From NCBI GenBank assembly GCA_018881555.1, contig JACAXG010000080.1:2555665-2619664 (forward strand): DNA of 64,000 nucleotides, given 5' to 3'. This document shows, in pieces, positions 1 through 38,288 of the stretch (its first letter is position 1; each line of letters starts with the position of its first letter). The notes under the pieces were generated by a model. The model saw only the letters and a program-made list of their open reading frames with translations, was not told where the DNA came from and did not search any database. Origin of the DNA: Amblyornis subalaris (lineage: Eukaryota; Chordata; Aves; Passeriformes; Ptilonorhynchidae). Position numbers and translations under genes: made by a program.

Positions 1-365
1 CGCCGCCGCCCAGCGCTCGGGACACGCCCCCGCCCGCGGGGAGGCGGGGCCGGCCCGGCACAAAGGCGCGCGCGGGCGGGGGGCGGGGCCGGCGGTTCCC
101 GCCCTCGGCGCGCGCCGCGGCCGCCCCGAGGGGCCGGGCCCGCCCGTCCCTCGCGGACCCGCCCGGCCCCGCCTCGGGGCTCGGGCGGGCCCCGCCGTGC
201 CCGGCGCGGCGACCCCCGGCTGGCCCCACCCCGCGCCCCGCCGGAGCCGCCCCGAGGCGCCGCCCCGGCCGGTTGGTTGGTGAGAGCCCGTTAAAAAAAA
301 CCCTCTTCGCCCCCGCCCCGTGCCTCAGTTTACCCGGCTCCTCACGGGCTGCGCGTCTCTCGCAG
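1..365 (+). promoter_or_regulatory. CpG-rich block upstream of the first visible KLF8 coding exon
   Basis: The sequence is almost pure G and C with dense CpG and several GC boxes (ggcggggcc at about 43-51 and 84-92, ccccgcc at about 164). It ends in a pyrimidine-containing stretch and cgcag at 361-365, which works as a splice acceptor for the KLF8 exon that follows. It could be a promoter for a short KLF8 transcript or the end of a first intron; the sequence alone does not decide. No coding frame resembling the usual KLF8 amino terminus is visible here. Confidence 0.45.
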
Positions 366-389
366 GGCCACGGGAAGGCGACGCCCGCC

Positions 390-2264
<1,875 letters not shown>

Positions 2265-3595
2265 GCGGGGCCCGCCCGCCGCGGGGCCGGCGCCGGCCAC
2301 CGGGAGCGCCTCCGTCCTCCCGTCCTTCCGTCCGNGCTCCCGCGGGGGCGGGGCGGGGACCGCGGGAGCGCCGGGGCCGGCCGCCGCGGGAGCCGCGGGA
2401 CGGGAAACAATGGATTCTGGAGCGCTGCCCCTTCTCCCTCGTCCCCGGCGGTTTTTACTCCTGGGTTTGTCCTCGCCCGGAGGCTCTCCTCGACTCCGCA
2501 CCTGGAATTCGCCCGGCGGCCGCCTCGGGCCCTTCGGCCTCCCGTGTGTCCCCCTCGTGTGCTCGCTGTCCCCTGCCCCTCCCAGTGCCCGTGGGCAAAT
2601 GTGGGAGCCGTGGCGAGGACGGGGGCGGGGGGCGATGGGCCCCCCCGCGCAGGAGCTGTCGGCCTCTTCCCTCTCCATCTCCAGACTCTGTTCCAGCGGG
2701 AGAAGGGACATCACCTCTGTCTGTGTCCCTCGGCACGTGCTGGGCTTCTCGGGAAGCGCCGGGGGCACACGGAGGGCCAGGAGGAAAAGAGGAAGCGAAC
2801 GGGGGGGGAAGCACAACCCAACAGTGACCCGCGAACAACACCGCCACCGCCACAAAAAGGGAAACCTGGTGGAACACGGAACTTTTATTTTATGGAATTC
2901 TGCGAGGGGGTGGGACAGGGTGGGGGGGGGGGACGAGGGCCGGCAGCTCTCGGGTTTTTTGGAAGACTCTGGGCCACTTGAAGTGTTTCTAAGTTAAACC
3001 GGCGGCTGTGGCCACACGCTTTGCTTTTTAACGATTGCTTTTGTGGAGTGTTTCTTCTGTCCCCCCCCAGGCAACCCCCCCCCCGGTTGCTGGGAAGGTG
3101 TCAGGATTCGGGATTGGAGCCTCTGAGCTGTTGGGTGGTGGGAAGGCTGATGGGGGGCCGCGACACTCCCCCTCCCCAGGGCGGTCCCTGCGGGGGCTGG
3201 TCGGGAGGAGGAGCTTCCCAAAAACTCCCTCTGAGCTTGTGCTTTTGCCTCGGTTGATGGGGAAGGGGGGAACTGCTGTGGGGCATTTCAGAGACCTGTG
3301 GCCCCTGCAAACAACTGCTGGCTGCTTGGGAAAGTGCTTTTCCTCTCTGCTTCCCATCCAGCGCCCAGGGTGTGCCACGGGCAGAGCTCGGGGCTGGGCA
3401 CGGCNGGAGGGTGAGGCTGGTTGGGCACGGGTGGGTGATTTTACCAGGTGAGGTGCTGGGACCTGCTCCGGGGCACAGCCACCCCACAGAGGGGCTGGAA
3501 AGCTGCCAGGTGGGAAATGTTTGTTCAAATCTGTTAATGGCAAGAGGCAGCNTGGAAATCCCACGGATCAGGCCGTTCCGGGATGAGGATGTCAC
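2265..3595 (+). other. KLF8 3' flank, no gene seen
   Basis: This probably begins with the KLF8 3' untranslated region. No AATAAA is visible close to the stop codon. The first 300 bases stay very GC-rich; the remainder has poly-C/poly-G runs (about 3061-3085) and no convincing coding frame or known repeat. Confidence 0.4.
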
Positions 3596-3599
3596 CTCC

Positions 3600-4735
3600 C
3601 AGACAGGGGCAGGGACAGGGCAGAGCTGTTTAATGCATTCTTTGCCTCCCTCTTCACCACAGAGGATGGCCCAAGGAGGTGCCAAGTGCCCTGGGCTGGA
3701 GGAGCATGGCTGGGACAAGGATCAACTCCCTGAACTTGTGGGGGATCTGCTGCTCCACCTGGATCCCCTACAAATCCCACTGGGACCTGATGGGATTCGT
3801 CCAAGAATCCTCAAAGAGCTGCTGATGGCGTTGCAAAGCCTCTCCTGATGATTTTGAGTGGTCTCGGGAGTCCAGAGAGGTTCCAGCTGACTGGAATCTG
3901 GGGAACATTGTCCTGATGTTCAAGAAGGGCAAAAAGGAGGATCCTGGAACCCAGAGGACTGTCAGGGTCACTTCAGTGCCTGGCAAAATCATGGAAAAGA
4001 TTGTTCTGGGAAGTATTGGAGAACACCTGGAGAACAACACAGTCATTGGTCAGAGCCAGCACAGCTCCATGAGGGGAAAGTCCTTCTTGTCCAACCTGGA
4101 TTTCTTTTACAACAGGGTAACCCACCTGGCTGATGTAGGAAAACCAGGAAATGGAATCTTTTTGGATTTCAGCAAAGCTTTTGATATTGTCTCTCCCAGG
4201 ATCCTTCTGGACAAGCCCACAGCTGGATAAACACACTGGGCCAGCCTCACCTCCAGTCCTGGGGGCAGTTCTGGGCACAATAGAAAAAAGACTTTAAAGC
4301 ACTGGGGAGCATCCAGAGGAGGCCACGAGGATGGGGAAGGGTCTGGAGANGCCTTTGAGGGGCAGCTGAGGGCACCTGGTTTGTTCAGCTGGAGGAGACT
4401 GAGGGGAGACCTCATGGAGGTCTTTGACATCCTCCTGAGGGGCAGNACAGGGGCAGCCCTGATCACTGGTGACAGTGACAGGCCTGAGGTTGTGTCAGGG
4501 GGGGTTAGGTTGGATATCAGGGAAAGGTTCTTCCCCAGAGGGTGGCGGGCACTGAACAGGCTTCCCAGGGAATGGTCCCAGCCCCAAGGCTGGCTGAGTT
4601 CAAGAAGTGTTTGGACAACGCTGCCAGGGATGCACAGGGTGGGATTGTTGGGGTGTCTGTGCAGGGCCAGGAGCTGCACTCGATGATCCTTGTGAATCCC
4701 TTCCAGCTCAGGATATTCTGAGGGCCTGGGAGAGC
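3600..4735 (+). mobile_element. Decayed CR1 LINE: reverse-transcriptase fragment plus 3' end
   Basis: Conceptual frames across 3600-4230 show CR1-type reverse-transcriptase landmarks: GPDGIRPRILKEL, then FKKGKKEDPGTQR, TSVPGKIMEK, and YLDFSKAFD-like text (FLDFSKAFDIVSPRIL). Frameshifts and stops separate them, so the copy is dead. From about 4250 it continues into a CR1 3' region (gaggccacgaggatgg, gttggatatcagggaaaggttctt). This is the only place in the window where CR1 coding sequence, not only the tail, is retained. Confidence 0.8.
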
Positions 4736-4879
4736 CNCAGTGTGCCCAGGGGGCCAGGAAATCCAACGGCACCTGGGCTGTCCCAGGCNTGGTGTGGCCC
4801 CAGGATGAGGACAGTGACTGTCCCCGTGCTGGCACTGCTGAGGGACTTCACATCCTGGGGACACTCTGGGCCCCTCAGT

Positions 4880-5345
4880 CCGGGACAGACTCTGAGGGGC
4901 TGGAGCGTGGAGAGAAGGGAACAGAGCTGGGAAAGGATCTGGAGCACCAGGAGTGGCTGAGGGAGCTGGGAAAGGGGCTCAGCCTGGAGAAAAGGAGGCT
5001 CAGGGGGGACCTTCTGGCTCTGCACAACTCCTGACAGGAGGGGACAGCCGGGGGGGGTCAGGCTCTGCTCCCAGGGAGCAGGGACAGGATGAGAGGGAAC
5101 GGCCTCAGGCTGTGCCAGGGGAGGGTCAGGTTGTGTATTAGGGAAAATTCCTTCATGGAAAGGGCTGTCCAGCCCTGGCACAGCTGCCCAGGGCAGTGGT
5201 GGAGTCCCCATTCCTGGGGGGATTTAAAATCCAGGTGGATGTGGCACGTGGGGACACGGGTCAGTGTGGCCTTGGCAGTGCNGGGTTGGACTCGCTGCTC
5301 TCAGCTTTTCCAGCCCCGGTGAGTCTGTGATTCCTGGGATGTCTC
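4880..5345 (+). mobile_element. CR1 3' end fragment, plus orientation
   Basis: The text has typical CR1 tail phrases in order: agcctggagaaaaggaggctcagg, gggagcagggacaggatgagagggaa, ctggcacagctgcccagggc, and gggttggactcgctgc followed by gtctgtgattcc at the end. It is 5'-truncated and non-coding. Confidence 0.75.
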
Positions 5346-5859
5346 AGTGTGTGTGTGTCCCCATCCTGCTGCCTGTCCCCTCTCCAGGGCCGTGCTCTCC
5401 AGCTGATGTGGCTTCTCCTGGGGCTGCACCCAGGTCCTTCCTTCCCCACAGAAGGTGAGAGCCCAGAGGGGAGGCTGGGAGCACCTTGGGGCCTGGGGCT
5501 GCTCCGTTTCCCGAGGCTTTGGGGCCAACTTTTGGGGCCATCCCCCCCCCCAGCCGGGGACTCCATCCCACCCCCTTCTCTGCTCCCAGCCCCGAGCGGG
5601 TTGGGAATGGTTCTGTTTTCTCTTTTGTTGTTCAACCCAACCCAAGAGGGAATTTGGAACTCCAGAGCTGGATATTTNCACAAGCCCATTTGACATCTTT
5701 TCTGCACAGAAATAACTCTGCAAGCAGAGCTTGCTCCGTGTGTGTCCTGCTGGGGGCAGGGACAGGGGCCGGGAGCAGCCGGAGCTCCCCTGGCAGGAGG
5801 AGAGGGGCTGAGCCGGGCAGGATGATGGAATTGAGACTCTGTGATCCTTATCCATGAGA

Positions 5860-7000
5860 TGATCCATGAACTGGAGAGCAGGGAATGGTCAGCAAGACTC
5901 GCTCACCCCTTAACAGCCCCANATGGCCACTGCTTGAGCCCAGTGGGGAGTGGACACTGACAGTGACTGTGGTGGCCGGAATGAAGTCCCACCCTCCCTG
6001 AGAGCTTCCCAGCCGGACATGCTGGAACTCCAGGATGAACTCCGGGATGAACTGGAGCCCAAGGCAGCAAAGTGGTGCCANCACTGACATTCCCAATGAG
6101 TTTCTCTCCGTTCCTTTGGCAGCAGAGAGCAGGACGCAGTTGGCTTTCACCTGGAGGGGCATCCAGTGCACCTGTCCCGGCTTGGGAAGGGCATTCCCCA
6201 ATTCAGTGTTCCCAGGGGAACACCCCAGACCACTTGGGATGGAGAGGAGAATTGGAGGCACAAAAGTTCAGGGGTTGAGATAAGAACAACTTACTGGAAG
6301 CAGCAATGAACTCAGTTAACAAAACAAACTGTACCAACAGCAATATTGATAACACAGAGTACAAGGCAATTCACACCCAGCCCCTCTCCAGGTGCCACCT
6401 GACCCCGGAAAGTGGGAAAGAACCCCCCAAACTCCGTCCCCCTGTGCGTGGCTGAGGTGGGATCAGGTCCTGCCGCGCCCTCCTGGCTGCTGCACAGCTT
6501 ATCCCTGCCCTGGGCACAGCCAGGACATTGTCCACCCCTGGGATGGGCTGGCCCTGGCTGGAGGCCACCAAAGCTGCTCTGTCACTGCCCTCTGCAACTG
6601 GACAGGGGCGAGAGAATCCAGGGAAAGGTTCCTGAGGGAGGGACGGGAGAGATCCCTCACGGAACACCACCACAGGCACGCCAGGCTGAACTTGGGCATA
6701 TTCCCTGAATTTATTGCCAACAAAATGAGAGCACAATAGCGCAAAGTGATTCTGTGAGCTCTCGGTGAGCTCTCTGTGAGCTGCTCCCGGGTCCTTCCTT
6801 CCCCAGAGAGGGTGAGAGCCCCGAGGGGCAGAGCTCAGCCTCTCCACTCCCCCAGAGGGGTCAGCGCTGCGAGCACAGCCCCCCCAGAAATCCCCCAAGA
6901 ACGGGGATCCCTCGGCAGCTCCAGTGCAGACCACTGGCACCAGCCCTGCCTTGGGCAAGGAGGGTGCATTAAACACTTTCACTATGATGAACTGTCATAA
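5860..7000. repeat. Possible old LTR-type interspersed repeat
   Basis: Stretches such as ctgctctgtcactgccctctgcaactgg, ttgggcatattccctgaatttattgcc and aaatgagagcacaatagcg resemble passerine LTR repeats that I recall in outline only. Neighbouring AT-richer text at 6270-6370 may be part of it. No retroviral coding frame is visible and no clear terminal repeats were found. A repeat-library search would settle the identity. Confidence 0.3.
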
Positions 7001-7980
7001 CAGAAAAGTCATTAATTTACTGGGGGGACAAGGATATTTTGCCTCCCCTCCTTACTCTCCATTCCTCTGTCCCATTCTTGCTCCTGAAGAAGGCTCAGAA
7101 AATCTCTAAATTCTTCAAGCTTTTGCGTTTTTTTGCTTTAAAGATGTCCTGTTTCAGAGAGAAAAAATATCAAGGAAAGATATAAATACTCCCCGCAGAA
7201 ATGGAAAATCAAACTTTTGGAGCTTTTGGGGAATCTCTCACTTTTGGAAGGGCCCCGTGGCTCCACCTGGGCTCGGCCGCGGGCGGAGCTTCATCGAGCT
7301 CCGAGGGAGGGACCGGGCACGGCCGCACCCGCGGGACCCGACACAAGCGAGGGGCCACCTGGACCCCCAACCCACCGCACCCCACGCCGGGTCCCGCGGG
7401 GACCCCCTGCCCAAAGCAGCGCCTCGTCCCCCCCCCCACTGACCCGGGACCCCCAGGACCCCCCAGCGCTGACCCCGCGCCCCCCGGAGCCCTCCTGCGC
7501 GTACCCGTGGGCACCCTCAGGGGTGTCTTTGGGGGTGCTGCACCCTCTGCCAGCGCCTGGTGGTCCCTTCGGGGGTGCCGAGTGCTGGCCCCGTGTGCCG
7601 GGACTGGGAGGGTTCCCCTGGGGGCACGGGGAGCCCTTGGCAGGTGCCCTCTGGGGGCACGGGGAGCTGCTCGGGGGTGCTGTCGCCGTCTCTCAGGGCT
7701 CGGGGTGGTACCTTTGGGGCGCTTGGGCTCTGTGCTGGCCCGTTTGGGGGTGCCGATACCCNCGACCACCCCCCCCCGGGGGGACCCTCCTGTCCCTCAC
7801 CCCGCGCTGTGGTTATGGGGAGCTCCCTCCTCGGCACCCCCAGCGCGCCGGGCTCCGTGGGTGGGGCTGGGACCCCCGGCCGTGCCCGGGGGGCTGCCGG
7901 GGCCGGTGCCAGGGCTGGCCGCTGCCGAGCCCCGCTCCGACACCCGGTGGCGCCAGCGGCCCGCGCTGGGCCGGTTCCGG
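7001..7980. other. AT-rich to GC-rich transition; no gene supported
   Basis: An AT-rich segment (7080-7210), including TATAAATA at 7181-7188, passes abruptly into a CpG-rich block that continues to about 8150. An open frame starts at 7201, but its residues are a proline, glycine and alanine-rich read-through without family resemblance. The block could be a CpG island or duplicated GC-rich sequence. Confidence 0.3.
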
Positions 7981-8185
7981 AGGCGGTGCCGAGGCATTCC
8001 CGTGCTTCGGGAATTTCCCGGAGCGCGCGGGGGCAGCGCTGACCCCTCCGTGCTCCCCCGGCGCGGGCGAGAAGCCCTCCCAAATGCACGGGGGAAGCTG
8101 CGCCTGGAAGTTCGCCCGCTCGGACGAGCTCAGCCGGCACTTCCACGGGCATCCAACCCTTCCGCGGCTCGGACTGCGGCCGGGC
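7981..8185 (+). pseudogene. Partial duplicate of KLF8 last exon with its upstream intron
   Basis: The exon-like part (8067-8183) matches KLF8 exon 4: gcgagaagccct, ctggaagttcgcccgctcgg and acgagctca.ccggcacttc recur almost base for base. The 85 bases before it match the end of KLF8 intron 3 (gtgccg.ggcattcc, gaatttcc, gcgctgaccc, gtgctccccc). The copy is therefore a genomic duplication, not a processed retrocopy. It is broken. The acceptor gcgcag has become gcgcgg, there is a one-base insertion near the CTWEGC codons and a one-base loss after them, about nine bases are deleted in the second-finger linker, and similarity stops before the third finger is complete. It lies about 5.9 kb downstream of KLF8 in the same orientation. 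Confidence 0.8.
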
Positions 8186-11102
8186 GGGAGGAGAGATGTC
8201 ACATGCCTCAGCCCCCCACCACCCCCTGCGTGGGACCCCCGTGCTCTGTCCGGCTCCGATTCCATCCCTTTCACCCTTTGCCTGTGGGAACACCTTTTGC
8301 AGAGCTGGAGCTCTCCATCCCCCACTCCCCTGGCAGGGATTTGGCTGTCGGCACACACTGGATTGGGCGGTGGGAACGGGGGGTGCGGCCCCCAGGTCTC
8401 GGGAGGAGGTGCGGGGGTCACACAGGGTCCTGTGTCAGACACGTGTGACAAAGGGACATCGCCCTGCCTTTGGAGAAGATGCCGAGGTCCTGCCACACAG
8501 GCAGCAGGTGCCAACGCCTCCCCAGGGGCTGGAATCATCGTCCCAGGGGCTGGAATCATCATCCCGGGAGGTCCAGGCTGTGCTTCCTCCCAGCCCCCTC
8601 TCCTGGGTGGGGCCCTGAGGCACTAATGGCACTTAATTGCTCCAAGCAGCTCTACCAGAGACCCCCTGGCCCCNCTTAAACTCAGCCTGGCACCTCCTGT
8701 TTCTCCCTGGGCTGTGCTGGAGCTGTCCCAGCCCTTTCCACAGCCACAGGCCCTCCTGGCTCTCGCCTTGCCCTTGGACCTGCCTCATCCCTGTGATCCC
8801 GGGCGTGCCAAGGGCAGCGTGAGCCCCAGGGTGGGCTGTGCCACCCCTTTCCGGGGGCAGGTGGTCCCTGAGCTTCAGCAAAGCCCCTCGGTGGCTGCAG
8901 AGCTGCCAGACCCTGTAGCAGGGGGGGCATATCCAGCTCCACATTCCCCGGGGATTCTCCAGTGCCTGGGCGGGGTGGCACTCATGGCTTGGCTCTCCCC
9001 TCGGTGGGTGCAGGCAGCACCAGCTCGCGCTGGGTTGGACTGGGGGGAACTGGGCGGAACTGGGCGTTGGTCGCGGCTCTATTTTTGGGCGTTGCTGTGC
9101 CAGGAGGGCTCGGGAGGGTGGTTAAAGCCCTCCGTGGATCGAGTGTCCCCAGGTGCATTGTGGATCCTGCTGCAGGATCCCCGCATCCATCCCTGGAGCC
9201 CAGCAGGGAGCACGGGAAATNCTCCTGGTTGTTTTCCAGGTTTGGCAAAGGCCCAAGGCTGGGGTTTTGGAGGGAAAAAAAGGCCNATACCATCCTCTTC
9301 CTCCCACCTTGCCGTTTGTCCTGGAAGCTCACCTCAGCCTCAGGCTCTTCTNCTTCCTCACCGCCCTCCTCCTCTCCCAGGAATGCTTGGAGGAGCTGCC
9401 TGGGGGCTGTGATACCTCCCAGTGCTCCAGCACCGCCCGACTGGGGCTACTGGGGGCCTCCCCAGCTCCTCGGGGCTCTTCCCCCATCCCCTGCCCGCAC
9501 TTTTCCGTGGCTGGGGGAAGAATTCAGCAATCCCGAAATTGCTTCCCTGCTGAGTGAGCACTGACTGGGGAGGGGTCTGCAGCCTACCGGGGGGTCCCGC
9601 CGGCTGGTGGCACCCCCGTGCCCCTGGGGCGGGCAGTGGGGTGGCGATGCCCGTCCATCCCCGGCTCCGGGGTCACCCGAGGTGGCTCTGGACGGGTTCC
9701 TTGTCCCCGTCCCTGTCCCCGCCGGGGGTGCCGGGGCCTCTCGCGCCTGCCCGGCCGGCACTGCTCAGACTGGTTTAGCAAGTGGATGGGACGGGGCGGC
9801 CGCTTTTCCTTTGAAGGGCTCCCGGGAAGCATTTGATGGCTGGAAAGCTCCCGAGGAGAGGAGAAAGGAAAAGACGAAAATAGGTGGTTTTGGGTTTCGG
9901 TGGGGGAGCGGGGGAGGCGCGGGGCCGCTGCGGCGGCTGTGCAGCCCTTTGTGTGCCGGGCGTCGGGACGGGCGAGCGGGGGCGTCCCCATTCCCAGAGG
10001 GATCCCGACCGGCACCCGGCTGAGCCAGGAGCTCCCGGCGCGAATCCGGGGTGGCCTCGCCCCAGGGAGGCAGAGCCGGAGAGGATTGGGAATGTCCATC
10101 GCGGCACAGAGAGAGGTAGGGTGCTCCGGCCCCGCTTTGGGGTGGCTGGGGGGGTTTGGGGGCGGCTGCTGGAGGANCGCGGGGCCAGGGACCCCCAGGC
10201 AGGGCCTGGCCCCTTCCCCTGCTCCCACCTCCCGTGCTGTGGGACCCCCGTGGGGTGGGAGCGGGGCCGTGCTGCTGGGCTGTCACCCGCCTGGCGGCTC
10301 TCGGGGGTCCCTCGGGACCCAGCACGGCGCTGAGGTCGNGGGGTGGGTGTGGGGGTGCTGGGGACAGGCTGGGGGTGCCTGTGGCTGTGCCTGGGATAAT
10401 TTGGGAGGTGGGAGCTGAGGTTCGCTTCCCGACCTGATCCAGATTTCCTCAAAATGTGGCGCCTTTCTCGNCTTTTAGTTCCAGTCTCTGTAACTCAGGG
10501 CTTCACCTCCTGCTCCCTCTGCCTGCCCTTCCTCACCATTCCCACGAACCCGGAGTGCTTGATCCCCACCCAGTGCTGGGATCAGGGATCAGGGTCTGGC
10601 TCCCCAGCTCTCCCCCAGCAGCCCCATCCCCTTCAGCCCCACCCCTTGTGCTGGGACCCCCTTTCAGCTCCCTGCGGACCCTCCATCCCCCCCTGCGCTG
10701 GGTCCCCCTTCCCCGCGCCCCCTTCAGCCTCTCGGTGCTGGCTTTTCCGACGGGAATTCTGCGCGGAACGAGGGAGGGAAAGGTGAGGAGCGTCGGGAGG
10801 GCAGCGCTCNGCTCACGGGGAGGCGCCGCCGCCTCCGCGCCGTCCCCGCGGGCACGTGGGGACACAACGGGACCGGCGCGGCCCCCCCCGGGCAAAGGGC
10901 TGGGCTCGGAGATGGGCTCAAGGCCGTTCTCCCGGGAGAGATAAGGGCGCTGCCGTTCTCCCGGCGGAGATAAGGGTGGCTTTGGCCCGTCCCTGCAAGG
11001 AGAGGCTGCTCCGCCTTGGGAAATCGTGGATTGATCCCTGCTGGGAAGGCNCAGCCCGGTGTGAGCAGTTGGGATGGAGAGGAAGGGAACTCNCGTGGTT
11101 TA
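8186..11102. other. Intergenic sequence, no gene seen
   Basis: GC-rich unique-looking sequence between the KLF8 fragment and the next CR1. It contains a two-copy 20-base direct repeat (cagg ggctggaatcatc, 8524-8563) and short CpG-rich patches near 9900-10100 and 10780-10990. No splice-flanked conserved reading frame was found. Confidence 0.3.
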
Positions 11103-11300
11103 CAGAATTTATCATGGAATGGTTTGGGTTGGAAGGGANCTTAAAGTTCATCCAGTTCCAACCCCGATACCTTCNGCTANCCCAGGNTGCTCCAAGCCCC
11201 NTCCANCCTGGCCTTGGACACTNCCAGGGATCCAGGGGCAGCCACAGCTTCTCTGGGCAACCTGTGCCAGGGCCCTCCCCACCCTCACTGGAAAAGAACT
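11103..11300 (-). mobile_element. CR1 3' end fragment, minus orientation
   Basis: The reverse-complemented tail starts with atcatggaatggtttgggttggaaggg and runs through ttcatccagttccaacccc, cagggatccaggggcagccacagcttctc and ctgtgccagggccctcccc. Confidence 0.75.
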
Positions 11301-12449
11301 TCCTTCTTTCCATGTGTGGTCCTGCAAGGCTTGGGGAGACATTCCCATGTCCCTGGCATCACCTGGGAGCAGCAGCACAGCTTCCCTGGAAAACAAAACC
11401 CTGCGGGGCTCCTCTCAAGGCCTGAGCTGTTCCCGTGGTTGCTTTCCCAAGGGCTCTGNTTTCTGGGATGCTCAGGCCCCCTCCAGGTGATGCTTTATGG
11501 TCCCTGGTGTGGGGGTGGCAGCTGTGNCACCAAACCCCTGCTGTGGCTCCTGCTTTGAGTGGTCACAGGTCTCATGTGGCTGCTGGGAAGTCCCTGGAGC
11601 GGCAGGAATCCCATGGGAACAGGCATTCCTTCCCTGGCAGCTCCTTTTCCTTTGCCCTGGGGGGTTGAGCAGCCTTAGCCCCTCTTCCTTCCCATATTCC
11701 TGTGGTCCTCGAGTCCCCGGGAGGTGCTGGGATGTCCCCAAGGTGGTGACAGCAGCATCCCCTCCCTGCCTGTGTGGGATCCTGCCTGGGAAACACCAGG
11801 AAGCGGGGAAGGATGATCCTGGAGCAGATTTGGGGTGGGTGAACATGGAGAGGGAGCGGATCCAGGTTCTTCCTGAGCCTGGCACAGCGCAGTCCTTGGA
11901 AGGGGCTGGGGACAGCTGTGGCTGGATGAGTCTGGAGCAGAGCAGCTTTTATTTGTTAGTTCTGTGCCAGAAAGGTGATTTTTATTCCCTTGTATNTCTG
12001 GATTTTTACATTCCTTCCTTTCCAAGAGTGAAACCCAAACACAGTTGCCTGGTGCCTCCATGTGAGCCGTGCTGGGGAGCNCTGTGCCCTCCTCCCTGTC
12101 TGTGCCTTCCCAACTTTTCAGCAGGTGTTGGGGGTTTTTTCCTTCAAGGTTTGTCCCTTTTATTGTTGATCCTTCCCTTTTTCTCCCCTGGGAATGGGAA
12201 GTGTNAGCAAGCAGGAATCTCCTCTCTCAGAATTAGTTTTGGTGCAAAACTGAACCGTTCATCGAAAAATGGCATTTTCTCATTAAAAAGGGCCGTAAAA
12301 AACTTAATTAACTCCTTGTTTCAGGGCAGGGGACCCAGCGTGGGGGACAGGGGCCCAGCTGGGGGGGGTTTGGGCCTCAGGGTTGGGGACGGATCCCTCC
12401 ATCCCGGTGGTGCCGGAACTGCCCGGATGCCGTGGCTGATGAGGCTCCT
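11301..12449. other. Intergenic sequence, no gene seen
   Basis: Mixed composition with an AT-richer part at 11940-12310 (for example ctcattaaaaagggccgtaaaaaacttaattaactcc). Nothing coding or clearly repetitive was recognised. Confidence 0.3.
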
Positions 12450-12860
12450 GGCAGGACTCAGGGATTGGGATTGGGATTGGGGATTGAATCCTGGAGTGCT
12501 GGGGCTTCCTGAACACAGTGTTGGAGCATGGCTGGTGGCAGAGCTCCTGGTCACTCTCTTGGGGTTGGGATTGGGATTTGAGTTTTGGGGTGCTGGAGCT
12601 TCCCGAGCACTGTATCGGAGCATGGCTGGTGGTGGAGTTCGGGGTTGGGATTGGGAATCAAATCCTGGGGTGCTGGAGCTTCTTGAGCTCCGTGTCNGAG
12701 CGTGGCTGGTGACAGAGCTCCCTGCTTGGGGTTAGGATTGGGATTGAATCCTGGGGTGCTGGACCTTCCCGAGCTCCACGTCAGAGCCCGGCTGGTGACA
12801 GAGCCCCCGCTTTGGGGTCGGGATCGAATGGCGGGGCGCCGGAGCTTCCCGAGCTCCGTG
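12450..12860 (+). repeat. Tandem repeat of about 82-95 bp, five diverged units, abutting the KLF5L promoter
   Basis: Each unit contains gggattgggattg.aatcctgg, ggtgctggagcttc, cgagctccgtgtc and ggagc.tggctggtgacagagctcc. The gagc.tggctgg landmark recurs at about 12522, 12617, 12698 and 12784. The last, most diverged unit runs directly into the CpG-rich promoter block. Confidence 0.75.
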
Positions 12861-13180
12861 TGGGATCCCCGGCCGCCGCCGGCGCTCCCGGCCCCTCTCC
12901 CGCCCTTTTATGTGCGGGTGTCCCGGTGGGGCCGCGGCGGGGCCGTCGCCGGGAGCCTGATTGGCTCCGCACCCTGCGCCGCTTCCAGGTTGGCGTTTCC
13001 TCCTCCCGCGGCCAGGTAAAGCCTTCCCGCGGCCGGCTCCCGGCCTCCCACCCTCGCCGCTCTCTCCGGCTCGCCTCAGGGGTTTTTTTTTTTTNTNCNT
13101 TTNCCCNNCCNTTNCNNNNTTTTNCCCCCNTTTTTTCCCCCCGATTTTCGGGCCCGTCCCCGCGCAGGGGCGCGGTGGGA
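12861..13180 (+). promoter_or_regulatory. Promoter and 5' leader of the KLF5-like gene
   Basis: A CpG-rich block lies immediately before the KLF5L start codon. CTGATTGGCT at 12957-12966 is a good inverted CCAAT (NF-Y) box, and GC-rich text ggggccgcggcggggcc at about 12929-12943 offers Sp/KLF-type sites. No TATA box is obvious. Bases 13090-13130 are badly resolved (many Ns among T and C runs), so the leader length is uncertain. Confidence 0.55.
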
Positions 13181-37901
<24,721 letters not shown>

Positions 37902-38288
37902 GAGCCGCCTCCCTTCCCGCTTCTCCCGAGAGCAGCTCCGACGCTTCCCTTCTCCCGGGGAAGAGCCTGTACATAGGAACGACCCCGCGGCGGGAAAGGC
38001 CCCGCCCGCCCCGGCCGCGGCTCCTTCTGGTTTGACAAGAGATTGAAACCCACCCGACTCATTTCCAACGAGCTCCAATCGCAGACTGAGCTCCCGACGA
38101 GGCTCCTGGCGGCACCGGCGGCGACGGAGCTTGGATTCCCAAGGGCTTTCTTCCGGCGATCCCGCTATTTATTCGTCGCTCAGGAGCAACCGCGTGTCTC
38201 CAATCCTTTTGGGATGGTTTTTACCTCCCCCAGGAGGGATGTGACAGCTCGGATGTGCCTGAGAGGTCTCGCTTGGACCCTCGTGGAC

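Noticed and set aside
7201..8626. Open frames of 415-469 residues starting near a TATAAATA box
   Set aside because: Proline/glycine/alanine-rich read-through of a CpG-rich block that also crosses the dead KLF8 exon copy in the wrong frame in part; no domain.
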